In this document: positions 1 to 8,612 of the stretch, piece after piece | Numbering within the stretch: the stretch's first letter is position 1 | Layout: every line of letters begins with the position of its first letter | Assembly (NCBI RefSeq): GCF_001458295.1 | Contig: NZ_CYUD01000011.1 | Coordinates: forward strand, 83,536-147,535 | DNA length: 64,000 bases | Origin: Ruegeria denitrificans | Lineage (GTDB): Bacteria; Pseudomonadota; Alphaproteobacteria; Rhodobacterales; Rhodobacteraceae | Direction of reading: 5' to 3' | Translations under genes and position numbers: made by a program | The notes under the pieces: generated by a model | Databases searched by the model: none | Told to the model about the DNA's origin: nothing | Seen by the model: the letters and a program-made list of their open reading frames with translations, nothing else

Positions 1-503
1 CCGCGCTGACGTGCGCCTTTTGCCAGAGCCAGTGCAATATTCGCCGGATCACCCTGCCCGTCCAACGGCAGGTAAACGGCGCCTTTGACACCTTCGAGGT
101 TGATGTGCGGATACAGGTCCTGAACGCGCTCGTTTGAAATCTCTTCAACTTCGACACCAAAGGCGCGGGCCATGGCGGCCTGACGGTAAATCTCTTCCTT
201 GCGCTCTTCGGTCAGTGCTATAGTGATCGACCCGCAGCGCTTGAACCCGGTTGCGACGCCGGTTTCTTCTTCAAGCGAGCCGTAAAGCTCCTGACTGTAC
301 TTGGCCAGCTTGGTCATGTTCGCCGTGGCACGCAGCTGCGCGATCAGACCCGCCGCGTGCCATGTTGTGCCGCTGGTCAGCTGCTTGCGCTCCAGCAACA
401 CAACGTCATTCCAGCCCTTCTTGGTCAAATGATACGCAACCGAGCATCCGATGACGCCGCCGCCGATGATGACCACTCTGGCCTTGCTGGGAAGATCAAC
501 CAT
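1..503 (-). CDS. FAD-dependent dimethylglycine/sarcosine dehydrogenase-like protein, N-terminal part (cut by window edge)
   Basis: My own translation from an ATG at 503 gives about 167 residues with no stop before base 1, so the C-terminus lies outside the window. The start carries a Rossmann FAD-binding motif (VVIIGGGVIGCSVAYHL) at residues 10-26, followed by the LTSGTTWHAAGL motif of DMGDH/sarcosine dehydrogenase flavoproteins near residue 45. These enzymes oxidatively demethylate N-methyl glycine derivatives, usually passing the one-carbon unit to tetrahydrofolate through a C-terminal GcvT domain that cannot be seen here. It is a paralogue of the complete gene at 4041-6497. It follows the AraC-type regulator gene after 90 bp on the same strand, so it may have its own promoter under that regulator. 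Family assignment is firm; substrate is not. Confidence 0.85.
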   Translation of the reverse strand, partial: MVDLPSKARVVIIGGGVIGCSVAYHLTKKGWNDVVLLERKQLTSGTTWHAAGLIAQLRATANMTKLAKYSQELYGSLEEETGVATGFKRCGSITIALTEERKEEIYRQAAMARAFGVEVEEISNERVQDLYPHINLEGVKGAVYLPLDGQGDPANIALALAKGARQR

Positions 504-593
504 CCTGAGAATCTCCGATGTGTCAGGTTTGCGCCAAAATGCCACGGAAGATCGACAATAAATGCACCAAAACCGTCACAGTATTGGCGATTT

Positions 594-1565
594 TCACCGT
601 TGTATCGCTGCCCGTTTTTCCCGTCTTACAACAAAGGGGGTGATGCCGAAGAAGCTTTTGTAGACCGAGGAAAAACCGTTGGGAAAGCCGCAGGCAAGCC
701 CGATTTCACGAACGCTCATCGTGGTGTTCAGCAACAGGTTATTGGCCTTGGCCAACCGCATTTCGCGATAGAACCCATTGGGCGTAGTGCCAAAAAATGT
801 TTTGAACTTCCGCTCAAGCGACCGGTTTGACAGGTGCAGCGAATCGACAATCTGATGGATCGGCAGCGGGTCCTCAATATTGGCCTGCATCAGCTTGATG
901 CACTGATCCAGCCTGGCATCCCCAGTCGCCGTTAGCTTCACCCCGGAAAACGGCTGCATCGAGGAGAAATCGCGGATGTTCTCATGCAGCATGATATCGG
1001 CCACCGTCATCTTGGCGGGACCCGAGATATGGCGACCGATCACAGCCAGCGCCACATCTGTTGTCGCCTCCATCCCGGCGCAGGTCACTACCGCACCCTG
1101 TTCGGTGGCAATGGACAGCTTGGCTTCGAACCTCGCACCGCGCTCACGTAGGAACGAGGCGTTCTCCCAATGGGTTGCCATGTCGCCCGTGCCGTGTTCG
1201 TTGATATAGCGGCTGGCGGCTTCGGCCAACAGGAACACCTTGGCACCGCGAAACGTGTAATCCGACACGACACGCCCCAGCGACAGGTCGGGGTGATCCG
1301 GGTCAGAATTGCCAATCACGAACAGGTAGTCCGCCTTGGGTTGCGCCGGGACAGGATCAGTTTGAACCATCGCCTCGCTGCTGCTGGAAATCGGGCCGCC
1401 TTTCAGTGACCGATAGGCATATGTGAACGGAGGCGTTGGGCACACTCGGTTGGCTAGCCGCAGAACCTCGACCAGTGACGCCAGTTCCAACAAAACATAG
1501 CCCGGTGCCACGAGGATATCGAAATGCTGCTGAGTTTGCGGTGAGTTGTCTGAACGTGTCCGCAT
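594..1565 (-). CDS. GlxA/GbdR-like AraC-family transcriptional regulator
   Basis: A 323-residue regulator with an N-terminal DJ-1/PfpI (glutamine amidotransferase-like) domain at about residues 12-180 and a C-terminal AraC double helix-turn-helix at about 215-320 (RSLERKFKTFFGTTPNGFYRE, then CGFPNGFSSVYKSFFG). I chose the ATG at 1565 because AGGA lies just upstream and it clears the preceding gene by 10 bp; a longer reading frame to 1661 would run into that gene. This architecture includes GbdR, which senses glycine betaine and dimethylglycine in Pseudomonas. Placement between a homocysteine methyltransferase and a dimethylglycine-dehydrogenase-like gene makes a methylated-glycine sensor a reasonable inference. 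The effector itself is not shown by the sequence. Confidence 0.88.
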   Translation of the reverse strand: MRTRSDNSPQTQQHFDILVAPGYVLLELASLVEVLRLANRVCPTPPFTYAYRSLKGGPISSSSEAMVQTDPVPAQPKADYLFVIGNSDPDHPDLSLGRVVSDYTFRGAKVFLLAEAASRYINEHGTGDMATHWENASFLRERGARFEAKLSIATEQGAVVTCAGMEATTDVALAVIGRHISGPAKMTVADIMLHENIRDFSSMQPFSGVKLTATGDARLDQCIKLMQANIEDPLPIHQIVDSLHLSNRSLERKFKTFFGTTPNGFYREMRLAKANNLLLNTTMSVREIGLACGFPNGFSSVYKSFFGITPFVVRREKRAAIQR

Positions 1566-1575
1566 CGCCTTTTCC

Positions 1576-2469
1576 TCAGACAATCCGGTGACCGGCTGCG
1601 CGCAACCGGTCGGCCAGTGTTTCGATGTGATCTGGGCCGACCTCGCAACAGCCGCCCACAATAGTCGCCCCCTGCGCCACCCAGGCCATGGCGTGATCGG
1701 AGTAAGCTTCGGGCCCTAAGTCCTGACGCTGTTCCAATGCGTCAACTGTGGGCGCGTCTTCCAGAAAACCCTGCGATATCCCGGTGAACCCGTTGGCATA
1801 AGCCCCGAACGGACGACCCAGTTGCTCGATGATCGGTAGTGCTGCCGGAATCGCCTCGGGTCGCGAGCAGTTGATCAGCACTGCATCGGGCGCAAAGCGC
1901 CTTACCAGCGGTTCGATATCCGCCAACGGCTCTCCCGAGCGCAGGCGGGTTCCGTCATCATCCATCACCGACAGTCCCAGCCAGACCGGTTTACCACAGC
2001 CGTCCGTGCCACGCAGGGCCCCTTCACCTTCCTGCACCGAACACACAGTTTCGATCAGGAACAAATCGACGCGTGGGGCCATCAGTGCCACAAGCTCACC
2101 GAATTTACCTGCCGCATCTAACGGGTCAGGGTTCAGATCGGGTCGGTACGAGGCCAATAGCGGCCCCAGCGACCCGGCGATCCGGGCCTCGGCTCCCTCA
2201 CGGGCCCGTTCGGCTTGTGTCAGAGCTGTGTCGATCAGGTTTGGGACCTGATCCTCCATCCCAACCCGCGCCAGACGCGAACGGTGGACAGCATAGGTGT
2301 TGGTGGTGGCAACGGTCGCACCGCGACGAAAGTATTCGCCATGCACGTCAGCCACCAGATCGGGATGGTCCATCATCACCCGTGTCGACCACAGCGGTGT
2401 CGCCCGGTCACCGCTGCGTTTGACCAGTTCCTGTCCGATTGAGCCATCCAGAAGAGTGATATCCGCCAT
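1576..2469 (-). CDS. Homocysteine S-methyltransferase family protein
   Basis: A 297-residue single-domain TIM-barrel methyltransferase of the Pfam S-methyl_trans family (betaine-homocysteine methyltransferase, MmuM, MetH N-terminus). The zinc ligands are visible: a Cys in INCSRPE near residue 199 and the Cys pair in GGCCEVGP at about 272-279. The N-terminal DGSIGQEL motif is also typical. The reaction moves a methyl group to homocysteine to give methionine; the donor could be a betaine, S-methylmethionine or another methylated compound. It lies 12 bp after the quinone oxidoreductase gene and 10 bp before the AraC regulator, inside the demethylation operon, which favours a betaine-type donor. 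Confidence 0.88.
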   Translation of the reverse strand: MADITLLDGSIGQELVKRSGDRATPLWSTRVMMDHPDLVADVHGEYFRRGATVATTNTYAVHRSRLARVGMEDQVPNLIDTALTQAERAREGAEARIAGSLGPLLASYRPDLNPDPLDAAGKFGELVALMAPRVDLFLIETVCSVQEGEGALRGTDGCGKPVWLGLSVMDDDGTRLRSGEPLADIEPLVRRFAPDAVLINCSRPEAIPAALPIIEQLGRPFGAYANGFTGISQGFLEDAPTVDALEQRQDLGPEAYSDHAMAWVAQGATIVGGCCEVGPDHIETLADRLRAAGHRIV

Positions 2470-2481
2470 TTCTCAGCCTAT

Positions 2482-3534
2482 TCAGGGAATCAGCACAAGT
2501 TTGCCCGCAAACGCCTTGGATTGAAAATCCGCCTGTGCAGTCGCGATGTCTTTTAGGGGGTAAGTCTTTGAAACCAAGGGCATGATGCGCCCTCCATTGA
2601 TCATCCCGACCAGCCGCCCGAACACATCGAACGCCTGATGGGTGCAGCCGTGAATGGTGATGTCGCGCAAATAGATATCGCGCAGGTCGGCCTGCACGAC
2701 CGGGCCTGCGATGGCGCCTGAAACTGCGTAATGACCACCCGGTTTCAGAGAAAGGATCAAATCGGACCACATCGGACCACCCACAACGTCGATTACCGCG
2801 TCGAACATATCTGCAGGCAATTCAGCATCACGGTCGAACGTGTCCGTCGCACCCTGCAACTTGACCACTTCGGTCTTGGCCGGGCTGGTAACTCCCCAGA
2901 CAGTTGCTCCCCGCAACGCTGCGAGTTGCACGGCCGCCAAACCCACACCGCCGGACGCGCCGGTGATCAGCACTTTTTGCCCCGAGGTCACCCCTGCACG
3001 GGTCAACAGGTTTTCGGCTGTGCCAAAGGCGCAGGGAATGGCGGCGATTTCTACGTCAGACAGGGGCGAGGCGCTGACGTCATACAAATCATCCGCCTCA
3101 ACCAGACAGTATTGCGCAAAGGCCCCATCCAGTTCCGACCCCAACGCAACGAAACCGGTCGGGTGGCCGGGTCTGGGACGGGGCAGGTTGATGGGGCAGG
3201 TCACACGCTGGCCTGGTTGGAACACGACCCCTTCCCCCACCACCTCGACGATACCGCACAGATCACCGCCCTGAATACGCGGGAATTGCAGCGCACCGCC
3301 CCAGCCTCCGGCATCGACATCCTGATCTACGGCATCTGTCGCGCCTGTCACATCCGAAGAATACCAACCGACCCGCGTGTTGATATCCGTGTTGTTCACC
3401 CCCGCAGCCAACACCCGGACCAGCACCTGTCCTGGCCCCGGCTGTGGCACCGGTATGTCATCGCGCCATTCCAACGCCTCAGGCCCGCCGTGCTGGGTCA
3501 GGTAAATGCCTGACATGACTTTAGGTATCGTCAT
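2482..3534 (-). CDS. Zinc-type alcohol dehydrogenase / quinone oxidoreductase family protein
   Basis: A 350-residue medium-chain dehydrogenase/reductase. The GroES-like N-terminal domain holds GPGQVLVRVLAAGVNNTD (residues ~32-50) and a GxxxVxxVGEGV region (~98-105). The nucleotide-binding domain has VLITGASGGVGLAAVQLA at about 188-205, which matches NADPH binding in the QOR branch. Catalytic zinc ligands of true alcohol dehydrogenases are not obvious, so a reductase acting on an enone or aldehyde is more likely than a classical alcohol dehydrogenase. It sits in the middle of the catabolic operon (12 bp after the cupin gene, 12 bp before the methyltransferase). Its substrate there is unknown. 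Confidence 0.85.
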   Translation of the reverse strand: MTIPKVMSGIYLTQHGGPEALEWRDDIPVPQPGPGQVLVRVLAAGVNNTDINTRVGWYSSDVTGATDAVDQDVDAGGWGGALQFPRIQGGDLCGIVEVVGEGVVFQPGQRVTCPINLPRPRPGHPTGFVALGSELDGAFAQYCLVEADDLYDVSASPLSDVEIAAIPCAFGTAENLLTRAGVTSGQKVLITGASGGVGLAAVQLAALRGATVWGVTSPAKTEVVKLQGATDTFDRDAELPADMFDAVIDVVGGPMWSDLILSLKPGGHYAVSGAIAGPVVQADLRDIYLRDITIHGCTHQAFDVFGRLVGMINGGRIMPLVSKTYPLKDIATAQADFQSKAFAGKLVLIP

Positions 3535-3546
3535 CGGGTGATGCCT

Positions 3547-4023
3547 TTATACGGGATCGTCGGGATGCGGTGGAACCGGACCCATCGGGATGATGTCATA
3601 ACGGGCGTTCAGCTCTGCCATCTTCGTTTCATCAGCGAAATCCGCTTTGGTCATAGTCGCAAGTTCCGCAAGGAATCCGTCAAACCCCGAGGGCTGAAAA
3701 ATCATCAGCATCCGCGCCGGCGAAGCGTCGGCCACGCGGCAGGCATGCGGCACACCCGCCGGCACATGCATTGTGGTACCTAGCCCGCACCGATGCCAGT
3801 CACCGTCGACGTAGAAATCCACCGCACCCTCCAGAATATAGAAGGTTTCGGCATGTGTGTCGTGGCGATGAAGGCCAAGCGCGAAACTGGCCTTCAAATT
3901 GTCTTCCATGAGCGTATAAGCACCATTCGTATCCCGGGCCGAGACCTTTACGAACGTATGGTCGCTTTCCCAGTCATAGTTGGGACCCTCACCGGACCCC
4001 AATTTGGAATATCGCTTGCTCAT
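3547..4023 (-). CDS. Single-domain cupin protein
   Basis: A 158-residue small beta-barrel protein. Both cupin motifs are intact: motif 1 as LHRHDTHAETFYILEG (HXH-X4-E-X6-G) near residues 50-65 and motif 2 as GTTMHVPAGVPH about 20 residues later. Together they supply the His/Glu set that normally holds one metal ion. The start is the ATG at 4023, with GGAGGAA just upstream; the frame is open beyond it but overlaps the dehydrogenase gene. It lies 17 bp after that dehydrogenase gene and 12 bp before the oxidoreductase gene. Cupins of this size may be dioxygenases, isomerases, lyases or plain binding proteins, and the sequence does not decide between them. Confidence 0.82.
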   Translation of the reverse strand: MSKRYSKLGSGEGPNYDWESDHTFVKVSARDTNGAYTLMEDNLKASFALGLHRHDTHAETFYILEGAVDFYVDGDWHRCGLGTTMHVPAGVPHACRVADASPARMLMIFQPSGFDGFLAELATMTKADFADETKMAELNARYDIIPMGPVPPHPDDPV

Positions 4024-4040
4024 GGTTCCTCCGTCAGGGG

Positions 4041-6497
4041 TTATGCGCGCAACCGCTCGTTCTGAGGATCCCAGAGCGGTTGATCCTCTTCTACCACGGC
4101 GCGACATTTCTGACCGTAGATTTCCACCTCAAGCTCGGTGCCGGGGTTGGCAAGCTCGGCCTTGATCATGCCCAGCGCGATGGATTTTCCAACGCGATAG
4201 CCCCAGGCTCCGGACGTGGTTTCGCCCACGATCTCGCCATTCTGCCAGATGCAGGACATGTACGGCGCGTCGCAATCGCCTGCGTCCACTGTCAGGGTGA
4301 CAAAGGACTTCTTCACGCCCTGCTGCTTTTCGTTCTGGATCGCGGCCTTGCCCGGGAAGTCCTGCGGCTTGTCCAGCTTGACGAACCGCTCCAGACCACC
4401 TTCGAGCAGCGAGTAATCAGTCGACAAGTCGCCTTTCCACGCGCGATAGCTTTTCTCAATGCGCAACGAATTCAGAGCATACATACCGAACGGTTTGGCA
4501 CCGGCCTCAAGGATCGCGTCATAGATCGCAGGCATGTCCGCATTTTCGGCATGAACCTCCCATCCCAGTTCACCCGCGAAAGACACCCGCAGTAGGGCGA
4601 CCCAGCCGCCCTTGATTTCGCTTTCCTGAAAGCTGAGCCATGGCAACGTCAGATCGGCTTGGCAAACCTTGCTTAGCACATCGCGAGACTTGGGGCCGGT
4701 CACGATCAACGTTCCCATGCGCGTGGTCCAGTCCTCCAGCGTGAAGGTGGCATTGGCGGGCATGTGACGCTCGAGCCATTCGCGGTCGTGCCATTGCGCG
4801 GTGGCCGCCGTGACCAGAACGAACAGGTCTTCGGCCTCGCGCGTAACCGACATTTCGGTCAGGATGCGGCCCCGCTCGTCCGAGAAATAAACCAACCCGA
4901 CACGGCCAATTTTGGGCAGCGACCCGGTTACAAGCCCGCGCAACCATTCATCCGCACCGGGACCTTGGATCTTGAACCGAGAGAAGCCCGGAAGGTCCAG
5001 CACACCGCACTGGTCGCGCACAGCCTCGCATTCTTCTTTGACGCGTTGCTCCCACGGACCCGAGCGGCCCCAGGTATGGGTGGCCTTAAGCGAAGTGTCA
5101 TCGCCGGGCTGTGCGAACCAGTTGGCCCGTTCCCAACCGTTATAGGCCCCCATGACGCCGCCCAGTTGCTTCACTTTGGCATGGACCGGCGACAGCTTCT
5201 TGTCGCGCGCGGCGGGCCATTCGTGTTGAGGATAGTGCATGGCGTATTCGTTGCCATAGACCTCAAGGCCCTTCTGGTTGCAGTAGTCCTGATCGGTGTA
5301 GTCGGTGTAGCGACGCGGATCGACGGCCCACATATCCCATTCGGTGTGGCCATCGACGATCCATTCGGCCAACACTTTGCCTGCACCACCGCCCTGCGCG
5401 ATGCCGAAGGTAAAGGTGTGCGCTTCGAACGCGTTTTTGACACCCGGCATCGGGCCGATCAGTGGCAGGCCGTCCGGCGCATAGGGGATCGGCCCGTTGA
5501 TCACGCGACCAACGCCCGAGGTCGCCATCAGCGGCACCCGCTCCATCGCGTCAGTTACGATGTCCTCGATCCGATCCAGATCGTCATTCCACAGCTGGAA
5601 CGAGAAGTCTTCGGGCATCGGATCATCTTCGGTCATCCAGTGGCCCTTGCAGTTGGGCTCGTACGGGCCAAGGTTGAAGCCGTGCTTCTCTTGCCGCAGG
5701 TAGTACGAGATATCCACGTCGCGCAGCAGCGGCAGCTTCTTGCCGCCGTTTGCTTTCGACCATTCTTCAACCTCGGGGATTTCGTCGGTCAGCAAGTACT
5801 GATGGCTCATGACCATCGCGGGAACTGTGCGGCCGCCAAATGGTTTGAACCACTCGCCAACACGCTGCGCATAGTAACCTGCGGCGTTGACTACATAGTC
5901 GCAGGCGATATCGCCCTTGTCGGTATGTACGGTCCAGGTGCCGTCGTCGTGCTGAGTCACGCTAGTCGCCGGGCAGAAACGGATGATCTTCTGGCCCATG
6001 TCGCGGGCGCCCTTGGCCAGCGCCTGTGTCAGCTGCGCAGGGTCGATGTCACCATCGGTCGGGTCATACAGCACGCCCTCTAGATCGTGCGTTTCAAGGA
6101 AAGGATAGCGTTCCTTTGCCTCTTCCGGGGTCCACATCTCCATCGGGATGCCCTGATACAGGCCCATCGACATGGCGCGCTCGAATTCCTGCATCCGCTC
6201 TTTGCTGTGCGCCAGACGGATCGAGCCGGACTGATGGTAGTTCATCGGATAGTCGACTTCTTCGCCCAGCCGCGCGTACAGCTCGGTCGAGTAACGCTGC
6301 ATGTTCATGATCGCCCATGAGGTCGAAAATGTCGGCACGTTACCCGCCGCATGCCAGGTCGAGCCTGCGGTCAGCTCGTTCTTTTCCAGCAGAACGCAAT
6401 CGGTCCAGCCTCTCTTGGCCAGATGGTACAGCGAGGAAGCCCCCACCACACCGCCACCGATAACAACCACGCGGGCTTTTGTCGGAAAATCGCTCAT
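4041..6497 (-). CDS. Dimethylglycine/sarcosine dehydrogenase-like FAD flavoprotein with GcvT domain
   Basis: An 818-residue two-part enzyme. The N-terminal half is a DAO-type FAD domain, with VVVIGGGVVGASSLYHLAKRG at the N-terminus and LTAGSTWHAAGN, where the mitochondrial homologues attach FAD covalently through His. The C-terminal half, from about residue 430, is a GcvT (aminomethyltransferase) fold with a tetrahydrofolate-binding core (FAGELGWEVH, YRAWKGDLSTDYSLLEGGLERFV). The family oxidises an N-methyl group and transfers the carbon to tetrahydrofolate as methylene-THF. It stands 15 bp after the GFA gene and 17 bp before the cupin in an operon with a homocysteine methyltransferase. Substrate may be dimethylglycine, sarcosine or another N-methyl compound. 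Full family length, no sign of damage. Confidence 0.9.
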   Translation of the reverse strand: MSDFPTKARVVVIGGGVVGASSLYHLAKRGWTDCVLLEKNELTAGSTWHAAGNVPTFSTSWAIMNMQRYSTELYARLGEEVDYPMNYHQSGSIRLAHSKERMQEFERAMSMGLYQGIPMEMWTPEEAKERYPFLETHDLEGVLYDPTDGDIDPAQLTQALAKGARDMGQKIIRFCPATSVTQHDDGTWTVHTDKGDIACDYVVNAAGYYAQRVGEWFKPFGGRTVPAMVMSHQYLLTDEIPEVEEWSKANGGKKLPLLRDVDISYYLRQEKHGFNLGPYEPNCKGHWMTEDDPMPEDFSFQLWNDDLDRIEDIVTDAMERVPLMATSGVGRVINGPIPYAPDGLPLIGPMPGVKNAFEAHTFTFGIAQGGGAGKVLAEWIVDGHTEWDMWAVDPRRYTDYTDQDYCNQKGLEVYGNEYAMHYPQHEWPAARDKKLSPVHAKVKQLGGVMGAYNGWERANWFAQPGDDTSLKATHTWGRSGPWEQRVKEECEAVRDQCGVLDLPGFSRFKIQGPGADEWLRGLVTGSLPKIGRVGLVYFSDERGRILTEMSVTREAEDLFVLVTAATAQWHDREWLERHMPANATFTLEDWTTRMGTLIVTGPKSRDVLSKVCQADLTLPWLSFQESEIKGGWVALLRVSFAGELGWEVHAENADMPAIYDAILEAGAKPFGMYALNSLRIEKSYRAWKGDLSTDYSLLEGGLERFVKLDKPQDFPGKAAIQNEKQQGVKKSFVTLTVDAGDCDAPYMSCIWQNGEIVGETTSGAWGYRVGKSIALGMIKAELANPGTELEVEIYGQKCRAVVEEDQPLWDPQNERLRA

Positions 6498-6512
6498 TGA
6501 TCTTGATCCTTG

Positions 6513-6893
6513 TTACTGTGCCCGTTGGGGCAGATCGTCTGTGATGTCGTAATAATCGCCCTTGTCCGCGACAAAGATGTGTTGGGCGAGTTTCAGTCCT
6601 GTCGGCTCGTCCAGTGAACCTACGGAAATCGCGATCGTGTCCTCTTCGTTGTGCTGCCAGAACAGGAACGAACCACAGGCGCTGCAAAAGCCGCGCCTTG
6701 CAATATCGGAGGCGCGATACCAGCCCAGCGTGTCGCTGGCGGTAAAGGCCAAGTCGTCTTGATGCGTCACGGTCGAGGCCCACAAGTGCCCCGACTGCCT
6801 GCGGCACTGACCGCAATGGCAGGCGTTGGGCGGGGTGAGATCTCCGTCGATGGTGAATGCGACCTTGCCGCAAAGACAGGAACCAGTGTGCAT
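6513..6893 (-). CDS. GFA family protein (glutathione-dependent formaldehyde-activating enzyme-like)
   Basis: A 126-residue zinc-binding protein with the family cysteines: CLCGKVAF at residues ~6-13, CHCGQCRRQSGH at ~25-36 and FCSACGSF at ~69-76. The start is the ATG at 6893, only 4 bp after the LysE gene stop, with AAGGGGG upstream. The founding member Gfa was reported to speed formation of S-hydroxymethylglutathione from formaldehyde, though many relatives have unknown roles. Its place directly before a demethylating flavoprotein, whose uncoupled reaction releases formaldehyde, fits formaldehyde handling. That role is inferred from context. Confidence 0.85.
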   Translation of the reverse strand: MHTGSCLCGKVAFTIDGDLTPPNACHCGQCRRQSGHLWASTVTHQDDLAFTASDTLGWYRASDIARRGFCSACGSFLFWQHNEEDTIAISVGSLDEPTGLKLAQHIFVADKGDYYDITDDLPQRAQ

Positions 6894-6897
6894 GTCA

Positions 6898-7521
6898 TTA
6901 CCCCCTTGCTGCGGGCGTGGAGCTGGCCCCCAGCAACACGCCATAGATGATGAAACAGGTCGCCATGACCCGGCGCACCCAGATGTTGAACACAGCCCCC
7001 AGTGCCGCCTTGCCCATCAGCGCGCCCAGCAAGGTGAACCCGGTATAGCTGAGCATGGTGATGACCAGCGCGGTGGGCATGATCACCCCCATCTGCTGCC
7101 AGATCGGCACATCAGGCTGCACAAACTGCGAAAAGGCCGCCAGATACCCCGCGACGCTTTTGGGGTTAATCGTCGCCACGGCAAGCGCGTGCAGATAGAC
7201 ATGCCGCGCGGGCCGTTCGGACGCAGGCGCAGGTTTCGTTGCATTCATCCAGCCGCGAACACCCACCCAGATCAGGAAACCCGCGCCCACCAGTTTTGCA
7301 ATGAAAAACCCGGTCGGAGAGGCCGCGATCAGCGCAGTCACACCCATCGCAGACAGGATCAGAAACGCGCTGGCCTGCGTCAGGATCGCCAGAACCCCCA
7401 GCATCGCCTTGGGAAACGGCAGGCTCATCCCGTTCGAAATGCAATTGACCGCATTCGGCCCCGGTGTGGTCACGAACACCACCCAAAACAGTGCGAATAT
7501 GGTCCAGGCCTCGAAACTCAT
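6898..7521 (-). CDS. LysE/RhtB family exporter
   Basis: A 207-residue inner-membrane protein with about six hydrophobic segments. It opens with FALFWVVFVTTPGPNAVNC, the proline-glycine signature of the LysE/RhtB amino-acid exporter family, and continues with a loop LVGAGFLIWVGVRGW typical of the family's middle. These proteins export amino acids or their derivatives using the proton gradient. The gene follows the XRE-cupin regulator gene by 12 bp, so the regulator may govern it directly. A methylated amino acid or an accumulating intermediate of the downstream pathway is a plausible cargo, but the sequence gives no specificity. Confidence 0.88.
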   Translation of the reverse strand: MSFEAWTIFALFWVVFVTTPGPNAVNCISNGMSLPFPKAMLGVLAILTQASAFLILSAMGVTALIAASPTGFFIAKLVGAGFLIWVGVRGWMNATKPAPASERPARHVYLHALAVATINPKSVAGYLAAFSQFVQPDVPIWQQMGVIMPTALVITMLSYTGFTLLGALMGKAALGAVFNIWVRRVMATCFIIYGVLLGASSTPAARG

Positions 7522-7533
7522 CAGTACACTCCC

Positions 7534-8103
7534 TCAATATACGGGAGGGGCAATGACCCAGATGGCCACGGCTGGCTCATCATAGGGGTTGGCCCATTGA
7601 TAGGGTTCATGCCTGATACGGAAACTGTCGCCCGGTCCCACCGTGAACTGGCTGGGCCCGATGGTCAGGTCTAGCCGCCCCGAAATCATGTAACCGACCT
7701 CTTGCGTTGGCCGATTGGCTGGCTTCTGCATTCTGGAGCGGGGCTCGAACGTTGAATGCACCATCTCGAAATCATCGGTCAGATCAGGCGACAGCAGCTC
7801 TTCGATCAACCCCTCTTCGCCTGATCCCATCGGACGTCGCGATCCGGCCCGAACCACATAGCCCTGCTCGGCCACTGGCACCGAAGAATGCGCAAACAGC
7901 ATCGACATCGGCACGCCCAGACATTCAGCAATCTGGCGCAGGTCCGAGATCGAAGGGTCCGACCTGTCACGCTCAACCTGGCTGAGCCATCCGACGGACC
8001 GGTTCAGCTGTGCCGCGATCTCTGTCAACGTCAGCCCGCGCGCCTTGCGCAGAGCACGAATATCCGCACCAAGTGTCGCGCTGTGGGGGGCTTGTGTGTT
8101 CAC
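7534..8103 (-). CDS. XRE-family transcriptional regulator with C-terminal cupin domain
   Basis: A 189-residue regulator. Residues ~13-68 form a helix-turn-helix (LRKARGLTLTEIAAQL, then SVGWLSQVERDRSDPSISDLRQIAECL). Residues ~105-188 form a cupin ligand-binding barrel (PTQEVGYMISGRLDLTIG, GDSFRIRHEPYQWAN). This is the PuuR/SutR-type architecture, which usually represses nearby catabolic or export genes until a small ligand binds. It is read from a GTG at 8103 and heads the minus-strand operon. The upstream region holds repeated TTTCA/TGAAA half-sites that could be its operator. The ligand is unknown. Confidence 0.88.
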   Translation of the reverse strand: MNTQAPHSATLGADIRALRKARGLTLTEIAAQLNRSVGWLSQVERDRSDPSISDLRQIAECLGVPMSMLFAHSSVPVAEQGYVVRAGSRRPMGSGEEGLIEELLSPDLTDDFEMVHSTFEPRSRMQKPANRPTQEVGYMISGRLDLTIGPSQFTVGPGDSFRIRHEPYQWANPYDEPAVAIWVIAPPVY

Positions 8104-8121
8104 CGGGCCGCTCCGAATCTT

Positions 8122-8190
8122 GTGAAAATTTCCTCTCCTTTTTCACGATGACCGAAAATCATGAAATTACCAAGCCATTTTTCATTTCAC
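8122..8190. promoter_or_regulatory. Cluster of TGAAA/TTTCA half-sites between divergent genes (candidate operator)
   Basis: The short region upstream of the XRE-cupin gene contains GTGAAAA at 8122-8128, TTTTCAC at 8140-8146, ATGAAA at 8161-8166, TTTTCAT near 8179-8185 and TTTCAC at 8185-8190. Two pairings form inverted repeats: 8122-8128 with 8140-8146 (exact), and 8141-8149 with 8158-8166 (one mismatch). The arrangement suits a dimeric repressor, most simply the adjacent XRE-cupin protein controlling itself. The region is AT-rich, so some repetition could be chance. Confidence 0.4.
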
Positions 8191-8219
8191 CCGTTCACTT
8201 TGCTTGATATGCCTTGGGC

Positions 8220-8501
8220 ATGTGGATTGCAGTGATCTATCTTTGGGGGATCAACACCCTGACTCTATTGGCGTTTGGCTGGGACAAGGCCCGCGCACGA
8301 CGGCGCAAAAGCAGGGTGTCGGAACGCCGCCTATTATGGCTGGCCGTGCTTGGTGGCAGTCCTGGCGCCGTTCTGGGGCGCTGGATGTTCCGGCACAAGA
8401 CACGCAAGCGCGGGTTCTCGGTCTGGCTGTTCGCGATAGCCGGAGTTCAAATGATTCTAATATTCTTGGTAATGACAGAAGCCTCGGAGAAACTACTGTA
8501 A
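8220..8501 (+). CDS. DUF1294 membrane protein
   Basis: A 93-residue protein from the ATG at 8220; a TTG two codons upstream (8214) in the same frame is an alternative start. It matches the DUF1294 pattern: a first membrane helix (IAVIYLWGINTLTLLAFG), the basic stretch WDKARARRRKSRVSERRLL, then LGGSPGAVLGRWMFRHKTRKRGF and a last hydrophobic helix. Function of the family is unknown. No convincing Shine-Dalgarno is visible before either start. It is divergent from the XRE-cupin gene and separated by about 110 bp from the next plus-strand gene. Confidence 0.8.
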   Translation: MWIAVIYLWGINTLTLLAFGWDKARARRRKSRVSERRLLWLAVLGGSPGAVLGRWMFRHKTRKRGFSVWLFAIAGVQMILIFLVMTEASEKLL

Positions 8502-8612
8502 AATTATTATATTCACCTAAAACAATATCTAACCATATCGCCAACTGTCTGTTACAAGTAGGTGTCTCTGTGCGCAGAGATTTCTATTTTGTATGCAAAG
8601 GGTTGGACGAAT

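Noticed and set aside
4764..6083. 439-codon open frame on the plus strand
   Set aside because: It lies entirely antisense to the dimethylglycine-dehydrogenase-like gene, which has full family motifs. The predicted product has no recognisable domain and the long frame follows from high GC.
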